DNA of 64,000 nucleotides from Celerinatantimonas yamalensis (GTDB lineage Bacteria; Pseudomonadota; Gammaproteobacteria; Enterobacterales; Celerinatantimonadaceae). The stretch lies in NCBI RefSeq assembly GCF_046054155.1, contig NZ_JBEQCT010000001.1, positions 744,001 through 808,000 of the forward strand, given 5' to 3'. Position numbers and translations under genes: made by a program. Of the stretch, positions 46,792 to 55,390 are shown piece by piece (position 1 is the stretch's first letter; every line of letters starts with the position of its first letter). Under the pieces are notes generated by a model. The model was not told the origin of the DNA. It made no database searches and was given only the letters and a program-made list of their open reading frames with translations.

Positions 46792-47140
46792 AATGTAAAC
46801 ATCCCGTAATTAGATAGTAGTCGATTCTATAAAACTGGTCTCGATAATAATAACTATGTCATACAACAATTGGTGTTGCTGCATGCAGTGTGCAGATGAT
46901 GTTTTTTAAGGTAGATGCCTAGAAAAATTAACGAGTTTTCTTTCTTGAATGAGCATAAAATTACTCCCCTACAGCATCTCGGTCAAGTTCAATTTAGCAC
47001 TCTGAATGCTGCAATAAAATTGCTAATTTGTAATCATTTATGCGCGCTAATTAACACCTCGAGCGTTATCATCTTTACTTCTAAACTTGGCATGTTATCG
47101 TGGCTGAAGATCTAATTATCCGTCCTAATGGAGAGATTTT
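46792..47140. other. Divergent intergenic region fdhD / gpx
   Basis: This 349-bp space between two divergent genes contains a short inverted repeat around 46880 (TGCTGCATGCAG) and a 66-codon frame without recognisable family. TGGAGAG before the gpx ATG is its ribosome site. No further signal is evident. Confidence 0.35.
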
Positions 47141-47689
47141 ATGAGTCAGCCTATCTCTACGATTGCATTTGACATGATTGATGGTCAAAGCAGTTCTCTT
47201 AATGATTATGCAAATAAAGTTATTTTAGTTGTCAATGTTGCATCTAAGTGTGGTTTAACACCACAATACGAACAGCTAGTTAGCTTATATCACCAATATC
47301 AAGCCCAAGGATTAGTCATTATTGGTTTCCCAGCCAATAATTTTGCTGGACAAGAGCCTGGCAGCAATGGGGAAATTGCAACATTTTGTAGCGCGACCTA
47401 TGGCGTTGATTTTCCAATGGCAAGTAAAATTTCGGTCAACGGTGATGATCGCCATCCTCTGTATCAGGCTTTGATCGATGCCCAACCGAACGCAGTTCGA
47501 AATCAAAACAGTCAACTCGAACAAAAACTTACTGAAAAGGGACTTGCGTCTAAAAACGAAACAGATATCACTTGGAACTTTGAAAAATTCTTAGTCAATC
47601 GCCAAGGCGACGTGATTAGTCGTTTTGCGCCGGATATCACTCCAATTGATGAACGAATCACTAATGCAATTAAAGCCGCTATCGCTTAA
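47141..47689 (+). CDS. Glutathione peroxidase family protein
   Basis: The 182-residue protein is a thioredoxin-fold, Cys-dependent peroxidase. The peroxidatic Cys37 is in 'VASKCGLTPQY', Gln and Trp partners are in 'GFPANNFAGQEPG' and 'ITWNFEKFL', and the resolving Cys is in 'FCSATYG'. An insertion near residue 120-145 is also seen in E. coli BtuE-type enzymes. It would reduce organic peroxides, probably with thioredoxin. GGAGAG lies before the ATG. Confidence 0.92.
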   Translation: MSQPISTIAFDMIDGQSSSLNDYANKVILVVNVASKCGLTPQYEQLVSLYHQYQAQGLVIIGFPANNFAGQEPGSNGEIATFCSATYGVDFPMASKISVNGDDRHPLYQALIDAQPNAVRNQNSQLEQKLTEKGLASKNETDITWNFEKFLVNRQGDVISRFAPDITPIDERITNAIKAAIA

Positions 47690-47699
47690 TTGTTTAATC

Positions 47700-47731
47700 A
47701 TGATGTGCAGCAAATAATAGCTGCGCATCAT
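47700..47731. terminator. Hairpin between converging gpx and Nudix gene
   Basis: ATGATGtGCAGC and GCTGCgCATCAT pair with one mismatch around an 8-base loop, in the 50 bp between two converging genes. No T run. Confidence 0.55.
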
Positions 47732-47739
47732 TGTAACCG

Positions 47740-48132
47740 TTAATCAATCAAACCACGCTGCACAAGCCAATCAAGCACTTTTAAAGCAGCAACAGAGCAG
47801 CGGCTTTTGTCTTGACTGTTTAACCAAGCTAATTCTTCAATTTCAGCACTTGCTAACGCAGTTCCAGTTGTTTCGCCCCAATAACAAGTCAATTGCACCT
47901 CAACACCCAGAGGCTTACCATCTGCCTGCGCACGGAATACTTTTGCGGGTATAAGTGATTCAGGGTTTAATGACACACTTAATTCTTCTTGAATTTCCCG
48001 AATCAAAGCTTGTTGATCCGTTTCCCCTGATTCACGTTTGCCACCCGGTAAGTAAAACTGCGATTTACCATAAGAACGCGTTGCCAAAAAGCGTCGATTT
48101 TGAACCACAACCCATGCCAATTTATCAATCAT
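47740..48132 (-). CDS. Nudix hydrolase
   Basis: A 130-residue protein that is little more than one Nudix domain. The box (residues 31-53) keeps all glutamates (REIQEEL) but has Ser in place of the final Gly. 'FYLPGGKRESGET' matches MutT-like and NADH-type small hydrolases. The frame begins with TTG at 48141, but ATG 48132 gives the usual length; neither has a good ribosome site. Substrate unknown. Confidence 0.82.
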   Translation of the reverse strand: MIDKLAWVVVQNRRFLATRSYGKSQFYLPGGKRESGETDQQALIREIQEELSVSLNPESLIPAKVFRAQADGKPLGVEVQLTCYWGETTGTALASAEIEELAWLNSQDKSRCSVAALKVLDWLVQRGLID

Positions 48133-48412
48133 AATAACCAAATATTCTATCGAAAGTAGATGATATATAAGTTAATTTTCGCAAATACTTAGATAAATTA
48201 CGAGAAAATTGTCAACATTATTTGTTGCGATCTTCATGAAAATTTCATAAAACCCTCGCTAATACATTTATTGCTCTAACTATTTAGCATTAATTTCCTA
48301 TTGTCTTTTAAGCATCAAAAAAAGCCTGATTATAGGAAATTTCACCATATTTGCCTATTTTTTTCATTTTATTACATTTTTTAATATAGTGCTTCGATCA
48401 CAAAAATGATAC

Positions 48413-48454
48413 TAGACATTAAAATTGTTTAGTGTACGATAGTTACAACACTAA
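48413..48454 (+). promoter_or_regulatory. Predicted ectA promoter with EctR/CosR-like operator
   Basis: TAGACA (48413-48418) and TACGAT (48435-48440) are 16 bp apart and could form a sigma-70 promoter 120 bp before ectA. Overlapping the -10, bases 48426-48443 read TGTTTAGT-GT-ACGATAGT, which agrees at 14 of 18 positions with the EctR1 operator reported for Methylomicrobium ectABC (TATTTAGT-GT-ACTATATA, from memory). TTAGTGT and ACACTAA also form a 7-bp inverted repeat 48429-48454. The surrounding 48133-48563 is AT-rich and has no other gene. Confidence 0.5.
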
Positions 48455-48563
48455 GTTAAAAAACAAAATAAAAATACAACAATGTGGATTAATGGCTTGA
48501 TACTTAAACAAAAAAACAAGTCATGAGATACAGATAAATAATTTGAGCAATAAGGATTTAATC

Positions 48564-49052
48564 ATGAACGATGCGTTCATTTTTAGACAACCAACACTGC
48601 AAGATGGAATGGCGGTATACCAACTAATACAAGATTGTCCGCCATTAGATACAAACTCAAGTTACTGCAATCTGTTGCAATGTAGCCATTTTGCAGCGAC
48701 CAGTATCGCGGCATTTGATGCGCATCAACACCTCGTTGGTTTTATCAGTGGCTATACGCTTGCTGATTCACCGAATACTCTCTTTATCTGGCAAGTTGCA
48801 GTGACTCGTCAGGCTCGAGGGAAATCTTTAGCGAAACAGATGCTCAATCACTTAATTGAACGCATCACTCCGCAATTCATTCACACCACTATCACCGATG
48901 ATAATCAGCCATCATGGGGCCTGTTTCGCGCAATCGCTCATCAGCACAATGTGCCGTTGGCCGATAAACCCTACTTTGATAGCCAGCAACATTTTGCTGG
49001 TGCTCATCCCAGCGAACAATTGGTCATATTAGGACCTTTTCAAGCAGCTTAA
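48564..49052 (+). CDS. ectA: L-2,4-diaminobutyrate acetyltransferase
   Basis: EctA acetylates diaminobutyrate with acetyl-CoA, the second step of ectoine synthesis. The 162-residue GNAT protein shows 'IQDCPPLDTNSSYCNLLQCSHFAATSI' (substrate site), 'WQVAVTRQARGKSLAKQML' (CoA site) and 'TTITDDNQPSWGLFRAIA'. The frame opens at TTG 48543, but ATG 48564 has TAAGGA seven bases before it. It is first in the operon. Confidence 0.95.
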   Translation: MNDAFIFRQPTLQDGMAVYQLIQDCPPLDTNSSYCNLLQCSHFAATSIAAFDAHQHLVGFISGYTLADSPNTLFIWQVAVTRQARGKSLAKQMLNHLIERITPQFIHTTITDDNQPSWGLFRAIAHQHNVPLADKPYFDSQQHFAGAHPSEQLVILGPFQAA

Positions 49053-49103
49053 CCGCTCTCGCTATCTTCATTGTTAATCACTAACTGACCTTAGGAGTCA
49101 CTG

Positions 49104-50408
49104 ATGACAATTTTCGATGAAATCGAATCTACAGTACAAAGCTATGCCCGTTCTTTCCCTTGTGTTTTCCATAAAGCAAAAGGCGAGTATCTCTATGACG
49201 AACAAGGTAATAACTATCTCGACTTTTTGGCAGGAGCAGGCACGTTAAACTATGGCCACAATAACGACATTTTTAAACAACCGCTCATTGACTATATCAA
49301 TGAGGATGGCATCACCCATGGGCTCGATATGCACACCCGAGCGAAAGCTGCCTTTTTAGAAAGTTTTAAAGAAAAAATTCTCGATCCTCGCAAGCTCGAT
49401 ATGGTTGTGCAATTTACCGGACCAACCGGGACCAACGCCGTTGAAGCAGCCTTGAAATTAGCGCGCAAAGTCAAAGACCGCGACAACATTATTTCATTTA
49501 CCAATGGCTTCCATGGCGTCACGCTTGGCGCTCTGAGCACAACTGGTAATTCCCATCACCGCGGCGCTTCAGGTGTCACTATGGGAGGAAATAGCCGTAT
49601 GCCATTTGATGGTTACATGGGCGACGGCATCGATACTACGCAATATCTAGATAAAGTCTTAAGCGATCCAAGTAGTGGTGTCGATAAACCCGCTGCGGTG
49701 ATTGTCGAAACTGTTCAAGGTGAAGGGGGTATTAATGTCGCTAGTATGCAATGGCTTAAAGCACTGGAAACCGTCTGCCGCCGTCACGATGTTTTGTTGA
49801 TTGTCGATGATATTCAAGCTGGCTGTGGTCGAACTGGCACCTTCTTTAGCTTTGAACCGGCAGGGATTCAACCCGATATGGTGACCCTATCAAAATCAAT
49901 TTCTGGCTATGGTGTGCCATTTGCTCTGCTGTTACTGCGCCCGGAATTAGATCAATGGAAGCCTGCAGAACATAACGGTACGTTCCGCGGCAACAATATG
50001 GCTTTTGTAACAGGTAAAGTTGCAATTGATCACTACTGGTCAAATGATGGTTTCGAGCAAGAAATTCGCCGTAAAGGCGACATTATAGGTCAGCGCTTGG
50101 AACATCTTGCAACAACCTATGGTGAAGGCAATTTCACAGCCAAAGGCCGTGGAATGTTCCGTGGCATTAGCTGTGTCACAGGTGAATTAGCGGGGAAAAT
50201 AACCCGTCGCGCATTTGAGAAAGGGCTGATTATTGAAACCAGCGGCGCGGATAATGAAATCATCAAGTGTTTATGCCCACTGACCATAAGCGAAACAGCG
50301 TTAAATCATGGCTTAGATATTCTCGAAGAGTCAATGCAAGAAATTTGTTCGAAGACAGAACAGATCCCTGAGGGGAAAGAGTATTTTGAATATGACATTG
50401 CAAGCTAA
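49104..50408 (+). CDS. ectB: Diaminobutyrate-2-oxoglutarate transaminase
   Basis: EctB is the PLP enzyme that makes diaminobutyrate from aspartate semialdehyde and glutamate. The 434-residue protein has 'GPTGTNAVEAALKLARK', 'VDDIQAGCGRTG' and the Schiff-base lysine in 'TLSKSISGYG' (about residue 264). TTAGGAG precedes the ATG. Its last six codons overlap the start of the small gene that follows. Confidence 0.96.
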   Translation: MTIFDEIESTVQSYARSFPCVFHKAKGEYLYDEQGNNYLDFLAGAGTLNYGHNNDIFKQPLIDYINEDGITHGLDMHTRAKAAFLESFKEKILDPRKLDMVVQFTGPTGTNAVEAALKLARKVKDRDNIISFTNGFHGVTLGALSTTGNSHHRGASGVTMGGNSRMPFDGYMGDGIDTTQYLDKVLSDPSSGVDKPAAVIVETVQGEGGINVASMQWLKALETVCRRHDVLLIVDDIQAGCGRTGTFFSFEPAGIQPDMVTLSKSISGYGVPFALLLLRPELDQWKPAEHNGTFRGNNMAFVTGKVAIDHYWSNDGFEQEIRRKGDIIGQRLEHLATTYGEGNFTAKGRGMFRGISCVTGELAGKITRRAFEKGLIIETSGADNEIIKCLCPLTISETALNHGLDILEESMQEICSKTEQIPEGKEYFEYDIAS

Positions 50409-50658
50409 CGAACAGGCCATGCTGCAGGTTGCCGCTGGTGAGCGGCGCTTGCTCGAACCGACGAAAAAGACCGTGATATTATATTGTTATCAAGGCCAGA
50501 GCATGATTCGCCGTGACTCACAGCCCCGTCGCCAAAGCTTATATGCAGGTGACCATTGTCTTATCGACAAAGATGAAGCTGCCACAATAACCGGCTGCGA
50601 GCCAACTCTATTGGCCGTTGTACCAACTTCTATCAATGACGAAGAGGAAAATCAATGA
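50392..50658 (+). CDS. Small cupin-like protein inside the ectoine operon
   Basis: An 88-residue frame lies between ectB and ectC, overlapping ectB by 17 bases and ectC by 4 (ATGA). It is not a shadow, since it fills the entire space between the two genes. The pattern 'VILYCYQGQSMIRRD...SLYAGDHCLIDKDEAATITG...LLAVVPTSI' looks like a minimal cupin: a strand, a GD turn, and a final strand, similar to part of HutD/Ves-type cupins. The metal-binding His set is not present. ectABC operons I know (Halomonas, Vibrio) have no gene here. Its role is unknown; assistance or regulation of ectoine synthase is a guess. Confidence 0.72.
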   Translation: MTLQANEQAMLQVAAGERRLLEPTKKTVILYCYQGQSMIRRDSQPRRQSLYAGDHCLIDKDEAATITGCEPTLLAVVPTSINDEEENQ

Positions 50659-51059
50659 TTGTACGTACACTTCAAGAATGTGAACAAAGTAACCGCCGTA
50701 TTGTTTCGCCCGACGGCAACTGGGAAAGCACGCGGATGCAGCTCAAAGAAGATCAAACGGGTTATGCATTCAACATTACGACCATTTATGCGGGAAAAGA
50801 TTTTTTCCTGCATTATAAGCGCCACTTTGAATCGGTGTATTGCATCAGCGGTCGCGGTGAAATTGAAAGCAAAGTCGATGGTAAAGTTTATCCAATTACT
50901 CCCGGTACTTTGTACATTCTCGATCAACACGATCCACACATGTTGCGCGCTTTCGAAGAACTTAAACTGGCTTGTGTGTTTAATCCGCCCCTCACTGGCC
51001 GTGAAGTTCACAATCCAGATGGTTCTTATGATCTAGAAGCCGCTCCAATTGAGGCTTAA
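50655..51059 (+). CDS. ectC: L-ectoine synthase
   Basis: EctC is the cupin enzyme that closes N-acetyl-diaminobutyrate to ectoine using iron. The 134-residue protein keeps 'GYAFNITTIYAGKDFFLHYKRHFESVYCISGRGEIE' with the metal Glu/Tyr region and 'LYILDQHDPHMLRA' with the metal His. Its start overlaps the upstream small gene, so translation is likely coupled. No ectD (hydroxylase) follows. Confidence 0.97.
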   Translation: MIVRTLQECEQSNRRIVSPDGNWESTRMQLKEDQTGYAFNITTIYAGKDFFLHYKRHFESVYCISGRGEIESKVDGKVYPITPGTLYILDQHDPHMLRAFEELKLACVFNPPLTGREVHNPDGSYDLEAAPIEA

Positions 51060-51106
51060 CATCATCATTATCGAAGCGAAATTACAGTAATAAGAGGAGC
51101 CCCCCG

Positions 51107-52561
51107 GTGGCCAAACAACATCATCTGACGGTTGAAAAAATTGGTGGAACATCCATGAGTCGTTATGACTCAGTTCGCGATAACATCATTCGCCGTTCAG
51201 GTCGCAGTAAACCACCCTATCATCGCATCCTCGTGGTGTCGGCTTATGCCGGCATCACTGACCGTTTATTGGAACATAAAAAAAGTGGTCAACCCGGCAT
51301 CTATGCACTTTTTGCTAATGGGCGCCAAGATGATAGCTGGCAAGACGCATTACGACAATTAGATATCGAAATGCAACAAATTAATGCAGAGCTATTTGCT
51401 GACGACTCAACCTTGTGCGACGCAGCTAATGCGTTTATGAGCAACCGTTTGACGCGCGCACGACACTGCCTTGAGGATTTGGAAAATCTTTGCCGACACG
51501 GACATTTCTCACTGGCTGATCATTTAGCGACGGTACGCGAGATGCTTGCCAGCCTTGGTGAATCACATAGTGCGTGGAATATGGCAGAACGACTTAAAAA
51601 CGATGGCATTAATGCTCGATTTGTCGATCTAACGGGTTGGCAAGACGATGCGGAACAAAACCTTGATGAGCGAATAAAAAGTGCATTTGATGATATTGAT
51701 TTGGCCAATGAACTGCCCATTACGACCGGTTATGCTCACACGCAAGAAGGGTTGATGTCGACATTTGATCGCGGTTATAGCGAAATGACGTTTAGCCGAA
51801 TTGCCGTCATGTTTGAAGCGGATGAAGCGATCATTCATAAAGAGTTCCATCTCAGCAGTGCCGACCCTCGCGTCGTCGGTACCGATAAAGCGGTTCCAAT
51901 TGGTCGCACCAACTATGATGTGGCTGACCAGTTAGCAAACTTAGGAATGGAGGCAATTCATCCTAAAGCAGCTAAAGGATTACGCCAACATGACATTCCT
52001 CTGCGAATCAAAAATACCTTTGAGCCTGAACATACGGGTACGTTAATCACCCGTGACTATGTCAGTGAAAAACCCTGTGCTGAGATCATCGCAGGCACAC
52101 AAGGCTTATATGCACTGGAAGTCTATGATCAAAATATGAGTGGCAATCATATTCATTATGATCTTGAAATTCTAAAACAATTAGCACGGTTTAACATTCC
52201 AGTGATAGCCAAAGATACCAATGCCAATACAATTACCCACTATATTAGTGCAAGTTTGAAAATCATTAAGAGGGTACGTCGCGCGCTTGAAGAACATTTC
52301 GATGAAGCCATTATTGATCAACAGCAAGTTGCCATGGTATGTGCTATCGGTAGCGATCTTCGTGTCCCAGGCATTTTAGCGAAAACTACACAATGTTTGG
52401 CTAATCATCAGATTCAAATCAAAGCCGTTCATCAATCCCCACGCGAGGTGGATATCCAATTTATTATCCACCAAAATGACTACCACAAAGCGACCCAAAG
52501 CTTGCATCAATGTTTGGTCGAAATTCACGACCACGGTCGCGCTATCTGTTTAGCGTCATAA
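51107..52561 (+). CDS. ask: Ectoine-specific aspartate kinase
   Basis: The 484-residue protein phosphorylates aspartate and feeds the pathway to aspartate semialdehyde. The kinase core starts 'VEKIGGTSMSRYDSV' and has 'TGYAHTQEGLMSTFDRGYSEMTFSRIA' and 'SADPRVVGTDKAVPI'; two C-terminal ACT modules ('ALEVYDQNMSGNHIHYDLEILKQL', 'GIDLRVPGIL'-like) follow. Ask_Ect enzymes sit at the end of ectABC and are less inhibited by lysine/threonine. The start is GTG at 51107, seven bases after AGAGGAG. Confidence 0.94.
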   Translation: MAKQHHLTVEKIGGTSMSRYDSVRDNIIRRSGRSKPPYHRILVVSAYAGITDRLLEHKKSGQPGIYALFANGRQDDSWQDALRQLDIEMQQINAELFADDSTLCDAANAFMSNRLTRARHCLEDLENLCRHGHFSLADHLATVREMLASLGESHSAWNMAERLKNDGINARFVDLTGWQDDAEQNLDERIKSAFDDIDLANELPITTGYAHTQEGLMSTFDRGYSEMTFSRIAVMFEADEAIIHKEFHLSSADPRVVGTDKAVPIGRTNYDVADQLANLGMEAIHPKAAKGLRQHDIPLRIKNTFEPEHTGTLITRDYVSEKPCAEIIAGTQGLYALEVYDQNMSGNHIHYDLEILKQLARFNIPVIAKDTNANTITHYISASLKIIKRVRRALEEHFDEAIIDQQQVAMVCAIGSDLRVPGILAKTTQCLANHQIQIKAVHQSPREVDIQFIIHQNDYHKATQSLHQCLVEIHDHGRAICLAS

Positions 52562-52583
52562 CCTCATGACTCGTAAATTTTGT

Positions 52584-52622
52584 CCCGTAATTAAAAAACC
52601 ACCCTTTCTTTTTAATTACGGG
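52584..52622. terminator. Hairpin after the ectoine operon
   Basis: CCCGTAATTAAAAA and TTTTTAATTACGGG form a perfect 14-bp inverted repeat with an 11-base loop, 22 bp after the ask stop. The T run is inside the stem rather than after it. Confidence 0.6.
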
Positions 52623-53125
52623 GTTGTCGTTTGTTGGTGATCCACTAGAAACTTTAGGTAACCAGACCGGTATCGACGCTTTACATCGGGGCAGCGAATT
52701 AGACACACGCTTCTTTCTCCTATAACACCACTCTAGAAAAATAGTTGAGCGTGCTTTATAGCCTAACACTAACCAATCTAACCCAAATCATTAGGTTTAC
52801 TTGCTTTGAAATCCGCAACGCTATATCGAACCTAACTCGACTTTATAACAAGTCTGTTGTAAATCTAGAACCAAACATTCAACAACTCAATGCTGCCAAA
52901 ACCCCACGACTTGAGCTAGATGCGGCTGGCTCATCCTAAGTAATTGTTCTTACTATCATTCAAGTACAGGAAAAACCAATTTTTATGGCAATGACTGAGT
53001 CAGTCAATAACCGGGTCCTTTAAGTCAGGTAATCACGTCTATCCATTTTCCAATTTAGCTATTCGATGCTATGGTGTTCCATCCATTATTTACAGCTATT
53101 AGTGAAAATTATAAGGGAATCATCG
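52623..53125. other. 500-bp gap, no supported gene
   Basis: A 64-codon plus frame ends at 52939 (...TPRLELDAAGSS) but has no ribosome site or family pattern; it may be a relic. Upstream of the binding-protein gene I see AAGGGA as its ribosome site and no clear promoter. Confidence 0.35.
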
Positions 53126-53932
53126 ATGGTAACATCACGTATCTCAACGTTTGTTAAAAGCAGCCTGTTAACCATACTCAGCACCCTGACATTTTCAGCA
53201 CAAGCACAAATTACCCAAATTCGTTTTGCCGTTGATCCAACATACCCTCCTTTTGAATCCAAACAGCCCGACGGCAAAATAATCGGCTTTGATATCGATT
53301 TAGGGAATGCTATTTGCCGGCAAGTTGGTGCTCAATGTCATTGGGTTGAAAGTAGTTTTGATACGATGATCCCCGCCTTAAAAGCGCATAAATTTGATGC
53401 CATTCTCTCTGATATGGGGATCACGGAAGCACGTTTAAAACAGATCAACTTTTCTATTCCAATCTACAATACTCCCATTCGCTTGGTTACACACAAAGGG
53501 AAACATCTAGAACCCAACGCTAAGTCTCTGCTTGGCATGCGCATCGGTGTTGAACAAGGCACGGTGCAAGAAACCTATGCCAAAGCGAAATGGCAGCCCC
53601 ATGGGGTCGATGTGGTCATTTATGCCGATCAGTCACAAGTGGAATCAGATCTATTATCCGGGCAGATTGACGCTTTATTGACTGATGCAGTGCAAGCCAA
53701 AATTGGCTTTTTGTCTCAACCTCGCGCCAAAGGGTTCGCCTTAACAGGTCAGCCAATTCCCTCCAAAGGATTGGTCGGGCCAACCGCTATCGGCCTGCGT
53801 AAAAACGATACACAACTTAAAGCAGCGATTGATAATGCCTTAATAACACTTGCTCAAAATGGCACACTTCAAAAAATTCAGAAAAAATATTTCGAGACCG
53901 ATATCATCGTGATCCCTCAACAGCACCGATAA
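53126..53932 (+). CDS. Periplasmic amino-acid-binding protein, ArgT/HisJ/AotJ type
   Basis: The 268-residue protein has a Sec signal peptide (cleavage near AQAQ) and a family 3 substrate-binding domain: 'IRFAVDPTYPPFESKQPDGKIIGFDIDLG', the Cys pair 'AICRQVGAQC' typical of HisJ/ArgT, 'DAILSDMGITEARLKQI' and 'IGVEQGTVQETYA'. It most likely binds a basic amino acid (arginine, lysine, ornithine or histidine). ATG 53126 has AAGGGA seven bases upstream; the Met at 53066 would precede the signal peptide. No permease or ATPase genes are next to it, which makes it an orphan. Confidence 0.88.
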   Translation: MVTSRISTFVKSSLLTILSTLTFSAQAQITQIRFAVDPTYPPFESKQPDGKIIGFDIDLGNAICRQVGAQCHWVESSFDTMIPALKAHKFDAILSDMGITEARLKQINFSIPIYNTPIRLVTHKGKHLEPNAKSLLGMRIGVEQGTVQETYAKAKWQPHGVDVVIYADQSQVESDLLSGQIDALLTDAVQAKIGFLSQPRAKGFALTGQPIPSKGLVGPTAIGLRKNDTQLKAAIDNALITLAQNGTLQKIQKKYFETDIIVIPQQHR

Positions 53933-53971
53933 TCACCCTTTGTCTACACGGTGGCTTCACAGGAATATCTT

Positions 53972-54636
53972 ATGCACCAACCAAAGCCTATATTCAAGCA
54001 TCAATTACATGATGAATTGCCCGGAATGGTGGTTGCTTGGTCCCTTAAGCAGCAGCTAATTAAAAGTAGCCAGCTAGTCCCCTCAATCACCGTTATCCCT
54101 GCGGTTAACCCGATTGCTTTAAACCAGTTTCAACAAGAGATGCATCTGGTGCGCTTTGAACAAACTAGTGGTCAGAATTTCAATCGTCACTATCCCGTCT
54201 TCAGCCCAACCTTAGCGCGGCAGTTAAAAGATCAATTTAGCGGCGATGCATCTTCTAAGCAAATGCTGATCCGCCAAACCTTAGCAACACGGCTCAAAGC
54301 CTTAAAGCCAGTGACTGAATTAGACTCACTGCGAGCCACATGACTCTACTTGGCACATGATGCCGACTCATGTTGGACCTGCATTGTAATTGGCAAGCTA
54401 GCGCCCATTTGTACACCATTCCACAGGCATAGCCAGATATCGAACCTTTGGCGCGTTATTTAGGGACTGAGGTCCAATTACTCGCAGAGATTTCAAGCGG
54501 TAAACCTTTTGATGAAACCTGCTATGAACCATGACGCTATTTCAAACAGCATTGTGGGCAAAGCTACCCTATTCCGTTGGGCCTTAAGCCGGTCACCATT
54601 GAACTGCGGGGAGTGACAGATGTGAATCAGCTATAA
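53972..54636 (+). pseudogene. Broken AotO/AstE-family (succinylglutamate desuccinylase/aspartoacylase-like) gene
   Basis: The first part reads 'HDELPGMVVAWSLKQQL', 'VIPAVNPIALNQ', 'FNRHYPVF', the pattern of zinc-dependent AstE/AspA-type hydrolases. A TGA at 54341 ends it; a frameshift near 54368 continues the homology as 'LDLHCNWQASAHLYT', then TAG, 'LARYLGTEVQLLAEISSGKPFDETCYEP', then TGA, and 'IPLGLKPVTIELRGVTDVN'. The first zinc motif, normally H-x-x-E, is reduced to HDE. The gene is clearly dead. In Pseudomonas a gene of this type (aotO) lies within the arginine/ornithine uptake operon next to aotJ, as here. Confidence 0.82.
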
Positions 54637-54782
54637 CAAGGTATAAGAGCAATCAAAAAAAAAGAGTGTCACGTGCGACTATTCAATTTGGCAGAGCGTA
54701 TGCAAACAGGCCACTCAAAATCGGGTACATCGAATGATGCTCAAATCTAAGACCCAGCCCGTAGAGCCCCAAATAGCTTATA

Positions 54783-55328
54783 TCAACAACTGCAAGGATA
54801 ATTTGTTAGATCAATCCAGTAGCGCGCAATACATCTTGATAAAACGGGACCAAATATCATATTTTCCAATTGTCCACCATTGTTCTCAATCACTTTGCGC
54901 GAAGCAATATTATCCTGATCGGCCGTCACTAATACTTTGCTAAAGCCCTTTTCTCTCGCTTTTACTAGCACAAGCTTCAACATCAATGATCCATTCCCTT
55001 GGCGCCGAGCACTCGGCATCATATCGTAACCAATATGCCCACCCTCTTGGTATAAGAAGTCATTGTCAATACGATGACGTAAACGAATACACCCCAAAAG
55101 ATGCGAGCAGTGATTATCCACCAACCAATAATGGTCACTCGGGACATACCCTGTACGCAAATTAATCCCATTTGCCTCATTATCGAGCTGATGAATATAG
55201 CTTGCATAATCATGATGCCCAAGGCGATAACGCTCAGCATTCATCGCATCATGGCGAATATAATCATCATAAAATGCATCAAATGCGTTTTTAAGTGCTA
55301 ATGTCGGAACAATTAATTTCATCGTCAT
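54783..55328 (-). CDS. GNAT-family N-acetyltransferase
   Basis: The 181-residue protein shows 'GHIGYDMMPSARRQGNGSLMLKLVLVKAREKG' (acetyl-CoA site) and 'QDNIASRKVIENNGGQLENMI', the usual motif pair of the YjdJ-like group. The C-terminal 'ARYWIDL' matches this subgroup. ATG 55328 or ATG 55322 may be the start. Substrate unknown. It faces the pseudogene and is followed upstream by the AEC permease gene in the same orientation. Confidence 0.85.
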   Translation of the reverse strand: MTMKLIVPTLALKNAFDAFYDDYIRHDAMNAERYRLGHHDYASYIHQLDNEANGINLRTGYVPSDHYWLVDNHCSHLLGCIRLRHRIDNDFLYQEGGHIGYDMMPSARRQGNGSLMLKLVLVKAREKGFSKVLVTADQDNIASRKVIENNGGQLENMIFGPVLSRCIARYWIDLTNYPCSC

Positions 55329-55390
55329 CGCTTAGATTCTGCCTTCAACAGTGCGTTTATTCACATGTCCATTCAACGAGTGATAAAATA

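Noticed and set aside
46915..47115. 66-codon frame before gpx
   Set aside because: No ribosome site or family pattern; lies in a divergent promoter region.
52745..52939. 64-codon frame after the ectoine operon
   Set aside because: No support beyond being open; perhaps a relic, not reported as a gene.
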